Shown here: one piece after another, positions 27,301 to 42,300 of the stretch
Layout of the letters: each line of letters begins with the position of its first letter
Numbering within the stretch: the first letter of the stretch is position 1
Source of the DNA: Enoplolaimus lenunculus
Lineage: Eukaryota; Nematoda; Enoplea; Enoplida; Thoracostomopsidae
Assembly: GCA_030248215.1 (NCBI GenBank)
Contig: JASANG010000523.1
Location: 1-64,000 of the forward strand
DNA: 64,000 bases
Direction of reading: 5' to 3'
Made by a program: the position numbers and the translations under genes
The notes under the pieces: generated by a model
Told to the model about the DNA's origin: nothing
The model's database searches: none
The model's input: only the letters and a program-made list of their open reading frames with translations

Positions 27301-30300
27301 TTCTAGATTTTTTATTACCACATCACTCAACCTCAGCAGGGTGCAACAAAAATCATATGAACACGATAGTGTTCATATATATGGTTCGCGCTTCTCAAGT
27401 GCGTATTTTCAGTTTAGTTTGCATGTTGGTACTCAGGTAACATCACACCTATTTCGTTTTAATTTTGTACACTGATATCCTTGTTCGTCGGGAATATCTG
27501 TGCCAAAGGATTTGCCAAACGAACGTGGCCTTCAGTAGTTACGGTCAAAAAACTCCTACCAGAAAGTGCACGAAATTTTTCATTTTGGTTCAGCACTTTT
27601 TACCCGTTAGCTAAGTAATTTTATACGATTATAACTTTATAGGTACACTTTATAGGGCTTTACGGTTGGGTTCACCCCAACGGTTGGTTTAACCCCAACG
27701 GTTGGTTTAAACGCAACGGTTGGTTTCACCCCAACGGTGGGTTTCACCCCAACGGTTGGTTTCACCCCAGCGGTTGGTTTCACCCCAAAGGTTGGTTTCA
27801 CCCCAACGGTTGGTTTCACCCCAACGGTTGGTCTCACCCCAACGGTTGGTTTCACCCCAACGGTTAGTTTCACCCCAACAATTGGTTTCACCCCAACGGT
27901 CGGTTTCACCCCAACGGTAGGTTTCACCCCAACGGTTGGTTTCACTCCAACGGTTGGTTTCACCCCAACGGTTGGTTTCACCCCAACGGTTGGTTTCACC
28001 CCAACGGTTGGTTTCACCCCAACGGTTGGTTTCACCCCAACGGTTGGTTTCACCCCAACGGTTGGTTTCACCCCAACGGTTGGTTTCACCCCAACGGTTG
28101 GTTTCACCCCAACGGTTGGTTTCAGCCCAACGGTTGGTTTCACCCCAACGGTTGGTTTCACCCTAACGGTTGGTTTCACCCCAACGGTTGGTTTCACCCC
28201 AACGGTTGATTTCACCCCAACAGTTGGTTTCACCCCAACGGTTGGTTTCACCCCAACGGTTGGTTTCACCCCAACGGTTGGTTTCACCCCAACGGTCGGT
28301 TTCACCCCAATGCTTGGTTTTATACAAATACGTTGGTTAGGCGCTTGTTGTCAGGATAAAAGTTTCTGTCATAACGGTTGGTTCAAACGCAACGGTTGGT
28401 TTCACCCCAACGGTTGGTTTCACCCCAACGGTTGGTTTCACCCCAACGGTTGGTTTCACTCCAACGGTCGGTTTCACCCCAATGCTTGGTTTTATACAAA
28501 TACGTTGGTTAGGCGCTTGTTGTCAGGATAAAAGTTTCTGTCATAACGGTTGGTTTAAACGCAACGGTTGGTTTCACCCCAACGGTTGGTTTCACCCCAG
28601 CGGTTGGTTTCACCCCAACGGTTGGTTTCACCCCAACGGTTGGTCTCACCCCAACGGTTGGTCTCACCCCAACGGTTGGTTTCACCCCAACGGTTAGTTT
28701 CACCCCAACAATTGGTTTCACCCCAACGGTCGGTTTCACCCCAACGGTAGGTTTCACCCCAACGGTTGGTTTCACCCCAACGGTTTGTTTCACCCCAACG
28801 GTTGGTTTCACCCCAACGGTTGGTTTCACCCCAACGGTTGGTTTCACCCCAACGGTTGGTTTCACCCCAACGGTTGGTTTCACCCCAACGGTTGGTTTCA
28901 CCCCAACGGTTGGTTTCACCCCAACGGTTGGTTTCACCCCAACGGTTGGTTTCACCCCAACGGTTGGTTTCACCCCAACGGTTGGTTTCACCCCAACGGT
29001 TGGTTTCACCCCAACGGTTGGTTTCACCCCAACGGTTGGTTTCACCCCAACGGTCGGTTTCACCCCAATGCTTGGTTTTATACAAATACGTTGGTTAGGC
29101 GCTTGTTGTCAGGATAAAAGTTTCGGTCATGCAAACGATTTTTTGAAACACCGCATTTAGTTTAATCAGTCTGCTCATTTTTCATAGTTCAGATTGATGG
29201 ATTAATCAGCAGCTTGGTAAAGCGGTTGAAACTAGAAAAAATTGCTCAGCACTTGAGCAGCTTGGGATATGCTTCATATTCCTATTAAAAGGATAGTAAC
29301 TAGTTCAGCACATTCGTTCGATGTAACCTGGAAAACTATTAAGAAACAATGGCGTCCAAAATCGTGTTGACTATTAATTCTTCTGAAACATATTGCGGAT
29401 AGCAAAATGTTTGTAATTTTCTATTGTAAGAAACAAATGTTTTGCTTTAAATGTGTATTGAAGTTTTCTACATGAACGTACTAAACTCACCTTGGGCTCT
29501 CTATTAACATAGTTAATTGAATTCCACAAGAACACTGTATGGCGACATAATTGGGGAGTTAGAGTACTGATGACCAATTTTGTTAGATACTTTATTAAAC
29601 AAGGCGTCACAAAATGACTCACAATTGATGCATTAAAAACGACTCTTGACTTTACCCGCCTTTTAACCTTAGTGACAAACAAACAAGTTTACACGTAGAA
29701 ATCTATAAATGCGCATTTCCCTGCTAAGTTTTTTGTTTCACTGCATAGTCACGACTAGAGGATCAAAATTCTCACCGTATTCTGGCAGCATCGATTAATC
29801 TGGCAAAAGCAAGATCATTATACTTCAGCCATGTCTCTGTAACCCTGCCATTATCTAAGAAATTTCTTAAAATGCCTAATAAATATGCCAAAAACTTTCA
29901 ACATAAAAATAGATTTGCTCTCCGCAATATGTTTCAGAAGAATTAATAGTCAACATGATTTTGGACGCCATTGTTTCTTAATATTTTTCCAGGTTACATC
30001 GAACGAATGTGCTGAACTAGTTACTATCCTTTTAATAGGAATATGAAGCATATCCCAAGCTGCTCAAGTGCTGAGCAATTTTTTCTAGTTTCAAATCCAG
30101 TATTTTCAAAAGTTACGGTCAAAAAAACTCGTTACAGAAAGGCACGAAATTTTTCATTTTGGTTCAACACTTTTTACCCGTAAGCTATGTAATTTAACGG
30201 TTATAGTTGTTACCACTTTATAGAAGAGCTAACGGTTGCTTTCATCCCAACGGTTGGTTTCGCCCCAGCGGTTGGTTTAAACCAACGGCTGGTTTCACCC

Positions 30301-33300
30301 CAACGGTTGGGTTTACCGCAACGGTTGGTTTCACCACAACGGTTGGTTTCATCCCAACGGTTGGTTTCACCCCAACGTTTGTTTCACCCCAACAGTTGGT
30401 TTAACCCCAACGGTTGGTTTCACCGCAACGGTTGGTTTCACCCCAACGGTTGGTTTCACCCCAACGGTTGGTTTCGCCCCAACGGTTTGTTTCACCCCAA
30501 CGGTTGGTTTCACTCTAACGGTTGGTTTCACTCTAACGGTTGGTTTCACCCCAACGGTTGATTTCACCCCAGCGGTTGGTTTCACCCCAACGATTAGTTT
30601 CACCCCAACGGTTGGTTTCTTTCACCCCAAGGGTTGGTTTCTTTCACCCCAAGGACGGTTTCACACAAACGGTTGGCTTCACCGCAACGGACAATGTCAC
30701 ACCCATGGTTTGTTTCGCCCCAACAATTGATTTCATACAAACTTTGATTAGGCGCTTGTTGCCATGCCAATAGTTTCTTTCAACCAAGCGATTTTTTTAA
30801 ACTCAGTATTTAGTTTAATCAGTCTTCTCATTTTTCATAACTTAGATTGATGGTTTAAAGCAACAGCTTGGTAAAGCGGTTAATACTAGAAAAATATTGC
30901 TCAAAAATTGAGCAACAAGGGATATGTTTCATATTCCTATTAAAAGTATAGTAAACTAGATCAGCACATTCGTTTTATGTAACCTGAAAAAGTATTAAGA
31001 AAAAATGGCGTCCAAAATCGTGTTAACTATTAATTTTTCTGAAACATTGCGGACAGCAAAATTTCTGTAATTTTCTTTTTGTAAGAAACAGATGCTTTGC
31101 TTGAATGCAAAGAAAACTAACTAACATAGTTAAATGAATTCCATAAAGAGCATTGTGTGGCGACATAGTGGCTGAGTTAGAGTTCTGATGTCTAATTTTG
31201 TTAGACAATTTCTTTAACAAGACGTTGTCACAAAACGAATCGCAATTGATGCTTTAAAAACGGCTCTCTTATAAGTGACTTTTGAGTTTATTCGATTTTT
31301 GACCATAGCGAAAAATTCTATAAACGTGCATTTCACAGCCGAGTAATCTGTTTCACTGCATAAGACGCTCAAAAATCGCACCATATTCTGGCAACATCGA
31401 TTAATCTGGCAAAAGCAAAGAGCGTTATACGTCAGCCATGTCTCTGCAACCCTAATATTTTTCTGAAAATTCCTAACAAAACCTGCCAAAAACATTAAAC
31501 TTAAATATAGTTTGCTGTCCGCGAGATGTTTCAAAAAAATTAATGGTTAACATGATTTTGGACGCCATTTTTTCTTACTACTTTTTCAGGTTACATGAAA
31601 CGAATGTGCTGATCTAGTTTACTTTACTTTTAATAGGAATATGAAACATATCCCTTGTTGCTTAAGTTTTGAGCAATTTTTTTTCTAGTATTATCTTCGC
31701 AAACAGATCACTGGATCGTGTATTGCTAAACACTACGTTGTGTTGTGTAGGTATCGTAATTCGAAAGCACTTCAGATCATGTGCTAAACCTTTGATACCT
31801 TACGATGCCGGTTCACGAGCTACGGTCAAATAACTGATCTGGCGCCATATCAAATCATTGGTAGAACGCCAAATCAGTTTTCAACTAAAACTCGTGAACC
31901 GATCACCTGGTCACTGAAAATTTGACACCATTAAATTTGACGCGGCATGCTGCGCCGATCAAAATATAAATCGAACTTTTTCAAACATTCAAATTCGAGT
32001 GTACAATAATCAGAAGTCGTGAAAAGCCCAATTACCTATGTTAAAATTTTCAAAACCGAACCATTTATGGCCAACGCCAACTCGGAGCGAAAATCAAACG
32101 AGACTCAAGATTCGTTCATTGCCTGCCCGGCCGTTTGTTCATGTGAGAATTATGGTTTCCATATGCCCGTTTACACTAATAATTACCTCCCCCTTGCCAA
32201 TAGCATCCATTTCGTTGCACGTTCAGACAAAAAACATTACTATCCAAGATTCAAATTATTAATTTAAGCTTTGTACAATAATTCCTACGGGTTACCAGAG
32301 CGGCTTATAATCGCTTCTCACGCATCAGTTCCAAGGATGAAAACAATTAACATTAATTTTTGTTTCAGTTAGGCTTTCGCGTTTAAAACAGCTTACAAGT
32401 TTGTTTCAGCGTAATACACTACGACGTCATCCAGCTAACAAGTGTCGTGAAAAAAAAGCATTTTTATAAGCACTGGCGTATCCTACGGGGTCCACCCTTC
32501 AGGCCAAGCTACCGACTAGGATCAGAAACTAATTTGCATGTAAGCATAATTGATAAGCCTAAATTAGGCGTTTTTTGCAATATTTCACTAATTATTAGGT
32601 TTACAAGCAATCTAATTTCAGCAATAATAAGTTTTTGGGTGCGAGGAATCTGAATAAATTGTTCACAAACCTCCAAAACCGATAAATGAATAGTTAGTTA
32701 ATAACTAATTTGCATATTAGCTTAACTGCTTACGTGTGTTCGAGCTTCGCTCAATACATGTAGTCCCACTACGACTGGTACATTTACATTTGTCGCTGAA
32801 ATTGTCTTTGGCTTCTCGGTTGCTTCGTTCACGAGATTTATTTCACCATTATGTAAATCGCACCGCCTACTACATCACAAATTTCTGGATCCGCAACTGT
32901 TTATAACCAAAATAATGAAATTATGGATAATAGTGTGTCGCACTCGTATTGTCTTCAATTTTAGTTTTTTAAATTGAAAACAGGCTGTCAATAGAATAGC
33001 TTCTACACTTTTGAGTATTTATTCAATAAATATTTTCCGTATTCAAACGTGTTTTCAAGCGCGGTGCGTATAATTTCCCACGGACAGGTGGTAGCGGTAC
33101 GCACCTGTGTTCAATTGTCTCAGATCAAATACCGAAACGTCTCAGGTTCGGATAGTGTTTAAAATGTTGGAACTTCAAAAATTTACTAGATTATAGATCC
33201 GTTTTTTAAATAAAATCAATCCCTAATTGATTAAAAGCAATTAAAACTCAAGATTTAGCCATATTTAAAGGTTATACCTCAAGCCTTCAGTCAAAAAGAG

Positions 33301-36300
33301 ATCAGAACACCTTAACCACTTAGAAAAATTTCGTTCCACGCTAAAAATGCTGCAGCTCCAGCTCCGGTCCACTTATAACTCGTGAAAGTTCTCCGTCTGC
33401 ACCCCCTAAAATTAGCTATTCCCCCCACGCGGCAATGGAATGCTGAGCTGACTACGAACCTCTTATAGCTCAATATACCTATACTTGTAGCAGTAGGACA
33501 ACGGCTTATTTCACAGACGGCACCCATTAAGATTATCAGATGCTTTTTCACCTACTTTACAAGGTATTCATGAACAAGTATCAAAGTCTACTTAACAATA
33601 TACTAATTTAGCTGCTAATTTGCTATACAAAATATGACGTACTTAGCATTAGAGACTGCCGTAAGCTGAATACGTCTCTCATGCCTCTACCAGTACTTAT
33701 AACTTAAGCATTAGCCTAGTGTCTTTTAATGGCGAAATGATCATAAAATTTCATATCGCAAGTTACTGAAAATGAATTTTGATTCCTTTAAAACAGTTTG
33801 TATGCTTGCTTAAATGCTAGTATCAACTGACCGTGTGTCTAAAGAACCTACGGAACCATAATGATACTACTATCAAATCTTTCAACTGTCAAACCAAAAA
33901 ATAACCAGTGCAAGCTACTGTAATAACTTCTGAGTTCAACATCTACAAAGCCACAGCAATACAACTGAGCGATGGGACATCTTTGCCCCAATAAACTCGG
34001 CAATATTTTTCTCAAGCGTCACAACAATTCTATCACATTTATTTTCCAAACCCAACATTATAAATTTTGGCTCTCGACTAACAATTCGCAGTTGCGCGGC
34101 TTCAAATCAAGCAAATTTCAGTTCAAAACATCAGACACTGATAATCACACTGCTGCCAGGAGTTTCAGCGTCTTGGGAAATACACAATTTTGAACCTTGG
34201 TTAATGGACAAGGCTTGATTTCTGCTAAACCCGGTTAATTCCCAATGTATTGAAAAGTTAAACTCTTGAGAATTTAAAATATCTTAAGCAAGCTTGTAAC
34301 TATTAATTAGTTCGATAACTTTTTTCATTGTTAGATAAATAAGAAGAACTAAGATAGCAGCCAATATGATACTGAACACTGTTTTGTTTTCCAACGCGCA
34401 ACGATCTGTTGACAATATGAAATTCGTTTACCGGATGTCGATTTTTTGCTGGGACAACTGGAGCCAAATAGCCAATCACACCCAGCCTGATATTAAATAT
34501 ATACCTATTTATTATATATAGAGATATATTATATACACACACATAGTCATGCTCTGAAATACGGTGTATGAACTTATTAAAGTGGGGGTATAACCCAAAT
34601 TGAACGCCCTTCTTTCGATAGCATTTGCTTTATTTTTCAGCTGACAGAAGCAAGCCGCTGCACGTATGCTCTTCTAATTTTGAGTCATTCAAACACATGT
34701 ACTTAGGAATATATCTACAGCAAACATAGAGCACTCAACTCGGTTCATTCGAAAGTAAACCCTTATTTCAGAAGTTAGTTAAATTTAAACCAATAACTAC
34801 TTCAGCAACAAACTAACACTCCTTAACTATTTTTAACCACACCAGGTCATATGAAACCGTCTCAATCTCCAATATACTTACTGCTCTCGCTTGCTATTTT
34901 AGCAAGTTGGCTTCAATCGTCCCTAGCTGGCACTCTTACTCGCGGCGACTACCAATTTAATCCGAACCCTTGGTTTCTAATCGCAGATGAGCCGTATCAA
35001 GAGCAAATTGAGCAACAAAAACAACAGCAACAACACAAAAAAGTTGCCACACCACATCTAGAAGGGCGATCAAAATCAAGGACAACATATCAAGAGCATC
35101 AAAGGAAAACGTCTCACGCCGTTAAGAATAGAAACCGCGCCTGGCCAGCAATTAGTATTGTTCCAGTACCGTGGCTATACAATCCTCAAAAAAGTCAACT
35201 CGGGCGATGGCTGCCGGGCTGGTATTACTTTCCAACTGTACTTCGAAGAGATAGCGACTACTAACTGCATAGATCTGAATTCAGTAGCAACAAAAGTAAC
35301 AACTAGCAACAACAACAACAACAACAACAACAATAATAATAATAACAATAATTAGCAACAACAATCATTTGCAAAATTTCCATGAAGCTGGGGTATGTAT
35401 TAAATTAAGCTATGCTAAAAAGAATGAAACAGACAATTATTATCAAAATGTCGTTTGATGTCCAACAGATACGCATACCACACTGAACTCTAAGATTTGT
35501 ATCACAGACCTGACCCATTCCAATTATTTGATTAAGAGTAAATCCTCAGTCATTATGGAAGGTCATTATGTATACGATAATACCTGACTGCATTGAAATA
35601 AAAAAATTCAATTTCATGTGAATGCACAAGTACACTATACTTTAAAGTCACAGCTTAAAATATCGAAATAAATGATCCTCGTACAATTCAGTTTTCACCA
35701 TTCCTGAATATATAGGATATATTATTTTCCGTTGTCGCGGCCCAGACGACATTTGTCCCTAAATGGATCAATTTTGCACTTTTCCAAATTTAAACTTCTC
35801 ATGACCTCTCCTGAACATTCCACAACAAAACTTGACTTCTTACAAAATTTGATTGTTGAGGTTGCAAATTCTACTTGATATCCAAAATTTTTTCTAAAAT
35901 AATTGATCAATTACGTATATATTTACGTATTCGACTTCAACTCGTGAACCCTTTTAAAATCGAGTTTGAAATATTTACGAACAGTACAAGGCAAAAACGG
36001 TCTTTGCCATTCAAAATCTTTCAAAAATTCAAATTTGTACACGGAAAGATCACGGGAGGCCATGGGATGCTCAAATTTGCAGAAGAATTTAAAATATAAA
36101 ACACTCAATCATTTTCGAGAAATCGCTGGATGGGGATATAGAAAACGACAGCTAGAATAGCTATCTAAAAATTGAAACTTTCGAGTCTGGTTAAACCCGT
36201 GGTGCATGCAGACAAAAATATTGGAATTGATTAAGAAACTTTCAGCTTTAATAACAGTAGTTCCTTGCAACACAAACCTTGAATTCGGTTGCTCAATACT

Positions 36301-39300
36301 GGCTTTCAAATTTTTAGTAGATAGATTTGCATGCTACAGATTTTAAAACCTCTATATAGCACAATGTGCAGTAACATGATGGCTAAGGCCTAAAACGATT
36401 TAAGTTGATTCATACATAACACTTCAAAGTCGTAATTTCCATAATTTTTTCTTACAACCTCCCGCTGAAAAATTATAGCGAAAATAAAGGTTTATAATTA
36501 CATAAAATTTACACGCTTCCGGAAATTTTCATTAAAGCTTAAAAATCTTTAGATATTCACGCTAAAAATAGTCATGTTTTGGTCTCAAACAGTTAGTTTC
36601 AGGGTCGGCTTTCTTAGACAAAGAGACTTTCATTCCTGTATTCTTCACACTGAACATCAAATAGAATTTCAGTGTAACCCTACTGTTGAACCGATACTAG
36701 AAAGGGAACAATAAAAGCTTATGCTGGAATTGCGCACTAGTTTCTATAAAATCAGCATACATTATACTAAACATGTCATTTAAGATACATTGAAACCATG
36801 GCTTTCGCAATACTCAAAATGCGTCCGTGAATTTTTTGCATTTTAAATAGGACAACATAAATAACTCAATAAAGTTTGAAAATTTATAAGCTGAAAGTAC
36901 CAAAAAATGTATCTAATATCTCATTCCAAATTGTTACGTACGAACCCAAATCCTTGGCAAGGCACTGTTAAAATGCATAACCAGAAACACGGACTACAAA
37001 TTAAATATGCAAGAATATATTGTCGCTACATGAATATATGCATTTAATTCAACAATGAGACCCGTAGTTTAGACAGGATAACGAATTTTACTTAATAGTT
37101 AGTAAAACCCGATACATGCTTAATTGTATCGCTGGCACCTGGTTGAGGTTAACATATACTATGATTTGTTGTGTGCAGTAGCTGTAAGTTTAGTTCCGGA
37201 AAGAACCCGCTTTTCTATCAATACACAAAACAAAGACAACATTTACGTAACATCACATGCAAAACATAAATCGCAGCAAAACAAGTTTCTCGACAGATAT
37301 GTGATTATGAGGGTACAACTGGAGAACCGCCTCAGGCTCCGGCAGAACACTAAACCTTCGATTCCTGCTGCTGTAACATTTTAACAGAAGTTAGAAGTTC
37401 CGGCAATTTCGGTACTAAAAGTTTCGCATTTGTGCAGAAGTTGTGAGTTCCAGCAGCACTTCTTTTCAACTTGGAGCAACTTCTGAATTTTTAATTGCAG
37501 AAATTTTCTAAAAAGAAGCTTAAAGCAAATTTTTGGCCACAATTTGCGGATTATTACAAACATTAACAAATTCAACACTATTTTTATTATACACCTAATT
37601 TTGACTTACAGTCACGGATAGAATTAAGTGCAATCGCGATCGCTCGCCACCGCAATTTACGTGGACGCAAAAACCGCGACTGCGACCGCGATTCAATCCG
37701 CGACTGCGACCGCGGTTCAATCCGCGTCTGCGACCGCGGTTCAAACCGCGACTGTGGCCGCAGTTCGAACCGCGACTACGAATACAATTAAAATCGCGTC
37801 TACGATCGCGTCTCAAACCGCGACTGCGACCGAGTTTCAAACCGCGACTGCGGACGCAATTAAAATCGCGTCTATGATCGCGTCTAAAACCGCGTTTGAG
37901 ACGCGATCGCTGAAACACTCAGACGCGGCTACAAAACTTCAACCGCAACCGCAGAGGACGCAATCGCGGTTTCTGCGCACTTAATTCTGTCCGTGACTGT
38001 ACTTCCGGCTCCGGGACCAGTATTTTTGCCTTCCGGTTACACGCTGATAATGCTGATTAAAATTAAAAATTGGCCAAACGTGACAAATCCTACCTGATCG
38101 TAGTCCTTGCTATTAATTTCAATGCTTCGACTTTCTAGATTAGCGTCAGAATCGATATCTACTTCAGGATCGGATCCAGATCTGTTTATAAATATGTTTA
38201 AATATATTGTAGTGACAATATCCCACGATTTTCTAAAAATGCTCACTCAACAAGCTCGTTAAAACAGTATTGTACCATAGATATACGACAGGAAGGGTCG
38301 AAGTTCCTGTCACCCCAAAATTTTACCACCATGTTCACAATTTTCTACAAATTAATACTATCAGCCAGAAGTAAAACAAAATTCTTATCACTAAACCTAC
38401 ACCCAAAACTAGATCTAATGGAATTCCGAACGAAGATATATTCACCGGTAAATGTAACTAGGCACGTATAGGCCCCTTTTTTAGTCATCATTGCGTATGT
38501 CCAATTGAAAAATCCAAGATCGCCCACTGCAGTGAAAACACAACCACTTTTAGTGGCCCCCCAGGCAAAACCCGTTGTGTACCCAAATTGTAACCAATCA
38601 CAATTTCACAACCCCGACCTAAACATTTGCACACCCCAATTCTAAGCCGACACTAACGCTTACGGATTGCTATCTTCCGCTTCACTGCCAGTTTCTTCGT
38701 CCAAACCACTTCCCTCATCACAATAACCACTTTCTCCAGAAAAATGTTCTGATTCGCTTTCTATCGCTGTTGAGTTGAAAATTTTCAATGAGCCCTCGTC
38801 CAGCTGACGATCTAATGTTTCAACACCAGCTGAAGATAAAGACGCGACTAGTTTGTGCGGATGCGCTTTCGGCTTGCCTGTCTAAAATTCAAACTCTTTG
38901 TTGAGATTCATGCTAAATCACTGCTGTACGCGTAGTCACGACGGTTTTCAATTTTAGAGAAATATACACCTTCTAAGTTGGAATCTGAACTTTTAACCCC
39001 TTCTAAGTTGGAATCTGAACTTTTAACCTTTTCTGTTCGAAGAACCCCACTAACTTGCAATATACACTAATATTAGAAAGCTACCATTTTGCAAACCAAA
39101 TCCAATTTTTCGAACCAAATCATACAAACATGTCGATAATATATGTAACAAAAACTCTGATACTTGTTTTACTTTCCTCCCCACACTGGTGTTAATTTAG
39201 TAAATGGCACAAGTTCTCTCAGAGTGTTAATATTACATTATCACCAGGTCATGCTTAGGCTTAGGTATGAGCTTATGCTTAAGTTTAAGCTTAATTGACT

Positions 39301-42300
39301 CTCGGCCTTAGACTTACACTAAGGTTCGTTACTTGTGGGGTAGCTATGTCGGGGGCAAACTAAACAAGCACCAAAACTTTAATATAAGTTCATGACAACA
39401 CTCTTTTAGTTTTAAAACAACATCTCACCTTTGCCATTTCCGAAGGTCTGTGTGAGTGTGACCCGCCGAGATCAATATACACCGCATCTTTATCGTAAAT
39501 GATGCCTCCAACACCAGAAAAAGGTGCGTATAACAACTTTTCTCGCTGATTTAAAGAGCGCTTTTTCTCTTGATCTGGCAGTGGACAAGGATCAGGAATG
39601 AAATTTATTGTTCGCATTCGATTATCGCCAACACCTGCAATAATAAAGCCAAAAAATAATATACACCATGGCGAAAAAATACAAAGCGTTTTCCCACTTA
39701 AATGGTTTATCACAGTTTAAGGCACTATGTTAGGCAGTTTCTGCTTAGTAGGAAATTTTAACATTAGTTCTTAGCAAATAAAGCTATCTGAAACTACTGC
39801 CTGTTGGTTACATTAAAGTACAATGGAAATTTTGCGACTCGGTCTTGGCAAACCAATGGGAAAAGCAACTGTGTCACTGATACCGGACACTTTAAACCCT
39901 GTTCGAGGAATTACTGCTTTACTAATAATTTATGGACGCGTGGCCTGGACTGATTTAAATTTGCAATTTTTCAGCTAAATAGGTCCGAAATACACTTGTC
40001 CAAAACGTGTCGATTCTAACCTGGAATATGAACGCATGATTTGTCCAAAAAATTCGTTCCACGAACGTAACCATAAAAGCAAACATGACGGTCACATTTT
40101 GGTTTGTTTCTTAATAGTTCGGGGTTTGTAATATCCTCAAGCCTGCAACAATACTGGCAATTCGATAGCCCAATCTTGTGAGGGGGCTATTTCGAAGGTG
40201 CCCCGGGCGCAACCACGGGTTTGATGAGTATCAGGGGCGGCATGTACGGAATTTTTCGCAATTTATTTATATGTACAACAATTTTTTGCTTAAATTTGCT
40301 ATTATGAAGCATAGATGTGGTGTTAACCAATGTTTTTCTGTTTTCGGTTTTTAAGTATAATTGAAAACCGGGCATCAATGATGTCGAAATAAACCAACAG
40401 ATTCAATTTAATTATAGCATAAAAACGATTGAGTTATCAAATACATTGGTTAAAACCTTGTTACGACCAAGACCTCAAACAAAAATTCGTAATACAAGTT
40501 AAAAATAGCAGAAAACTAACCGGTCAGCTAAGACATACGGATGGCTCGACCGCCACGTCAATGGCCGAAATTTCATTACCGAAATAAACCGAGCAAGGTT
40601 TTTGACATCATTCCGCAAATACTGATCTGCGTTGTTACCAACTACTGCACTTAGATAAAACAATTTTGCACCCTGAAATATACGATCGCATTGTAAACGG
40701 GTGCAGAGAAATATATACATGCACATTTTTTCTAGACATTGTTAACAGGTTACATGTTACAGTATCTAAAATTCCTTTAAATGCGCGTAGTTATTTTTAC
40801 GGAACTCACCGGATAACCCTGACAATACTGTAATACAAAAATGTTTGGCAAAAACACACAACTTCTATGACGGCACCTTCTGTCTAAAAGGTTTTGATTA
40901 AGCTCCCGCTACAAAGCCACAATTAAAATTCGATGGAAATCAGAAGATAATGACTAACCAGAAGACGTCCAAAAACGTAATTTTAACCAAGGAAATCAAC
41001 AAATACCGCACAGTACAGCAGTACAGTACCTGATACACTTCTGTCCAAAAACGGTGCTTAAGCATCTTTTTAGCACGTCTCGCTGCTTTCGCATTCTTGA
41101 TAATGTCTAAATGCGTCAAAACACCCATAATGCGTGGCATTCCGTGCACTTGACATATGTGCAAAAATTCAAATGTTTCCATTTCAAATCCATAGCTTGC
41201 ATCAATGAGAAGCAAAACCTTAAAATATAAAAAATATCTACCGAAAAATATTACAATATAATTAACGCACTGCATTACCTTGTACTTGCATTGCGCTAGC
41301 GGGAGTTGGGGCGGAGGTAAGGGAATCGCCATGCATGGTCAACTCCAAACAGGTCCGGCCTCCGACTCGAAAACACACCCGACTTAGAATTCCATATATA
41401 TATAAACTGAAACATAAAAATGAATATCCGCCGCCTATAAACTTGACAAGACTAAACTTGTGCCGCCTATAACTTTCAAACATAGGACATTTAAACAAAA
41501 TTCTGCTAAAATAATGCGGAAAATTTGCGAAAATTTTCAAATACATACCGTTGATTTTATCTTACAGGCTTTCTAAACAGCACCCTGATCTTGAAATCCT
41601 ACCGGATTAAACCCGAGAGCACCTCCGAAAAGTTCCCCATTCGAAATGGATTGTAGAATGCAAGTACATAATGACCAACCATAACAGAACTGTCCCGAGT
41701 AACAGTAACGTTCACTGTTAAATAGGCCTGCGATTTCATAAATTAGCCTTATTCGGCGCCACGTATTATTTACTCAACAATTATGGAACAAATATTTAAA
41801 GGCATTATGTACCCAATCGGTGCACGTGTTATGGACGTTTAATAGTAAACCTACCAAATCTGCAACTTTGGCAATATCAATTAACGAATTCAGATCATTA
41901 TTGCATTCAATAATTGTTAGCCGACGCTTTTTTCCTAAAAAACACTCTTGCTCAAACGAAATAACTTTGACCAGGGAGGCTCATTGGATAGTTTAATTCA
42001 GGACATTAAACATTTTCAGAATGACACAATAGTTTTCGTCCTAACGAACCATGGTTATATATACGCAGCTTGTTCAAGCTATTAAGCTAAGATGCTTTTT
42101 CTAGAGAGTTGATACACATATCCGGTTACCAATAACGGTTTATACTAGAAAGGTCCCGAGACCGTGCACCAGCCCTGGCGCCAGTGCCAGATGGTACCGG
42201 GGCCATACGGTACAAGAAATACAATGTCCCGTGGCACATTTAGCCAGAATCCGAACGCAGCACAGTAATTTTATTAATTACCATACGCAAAATGTGGCAT

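Noticed and set aside
27663-29075. CRISPR array
   Set aside because: Units are contiguous 18-bp repeats with no unique spacers, and the genome is animal.
27637-29117. Long open frames on both strands (GVKPTV, VSPQRL, GWFHPN repeats up to 264 residues)
   Set aside because: They arise because the 18-bp minisatellite is a multiple of three and lacks stops; the frames appear on both strands at once and carry no signal peptide, start context or domain.
37628-37984. Ala/Thr-rich protein ([12 protein letters not shown])
   Set aside because: Product of the GC-rich tandem payload of a mariner-type MITE, open on both strands.
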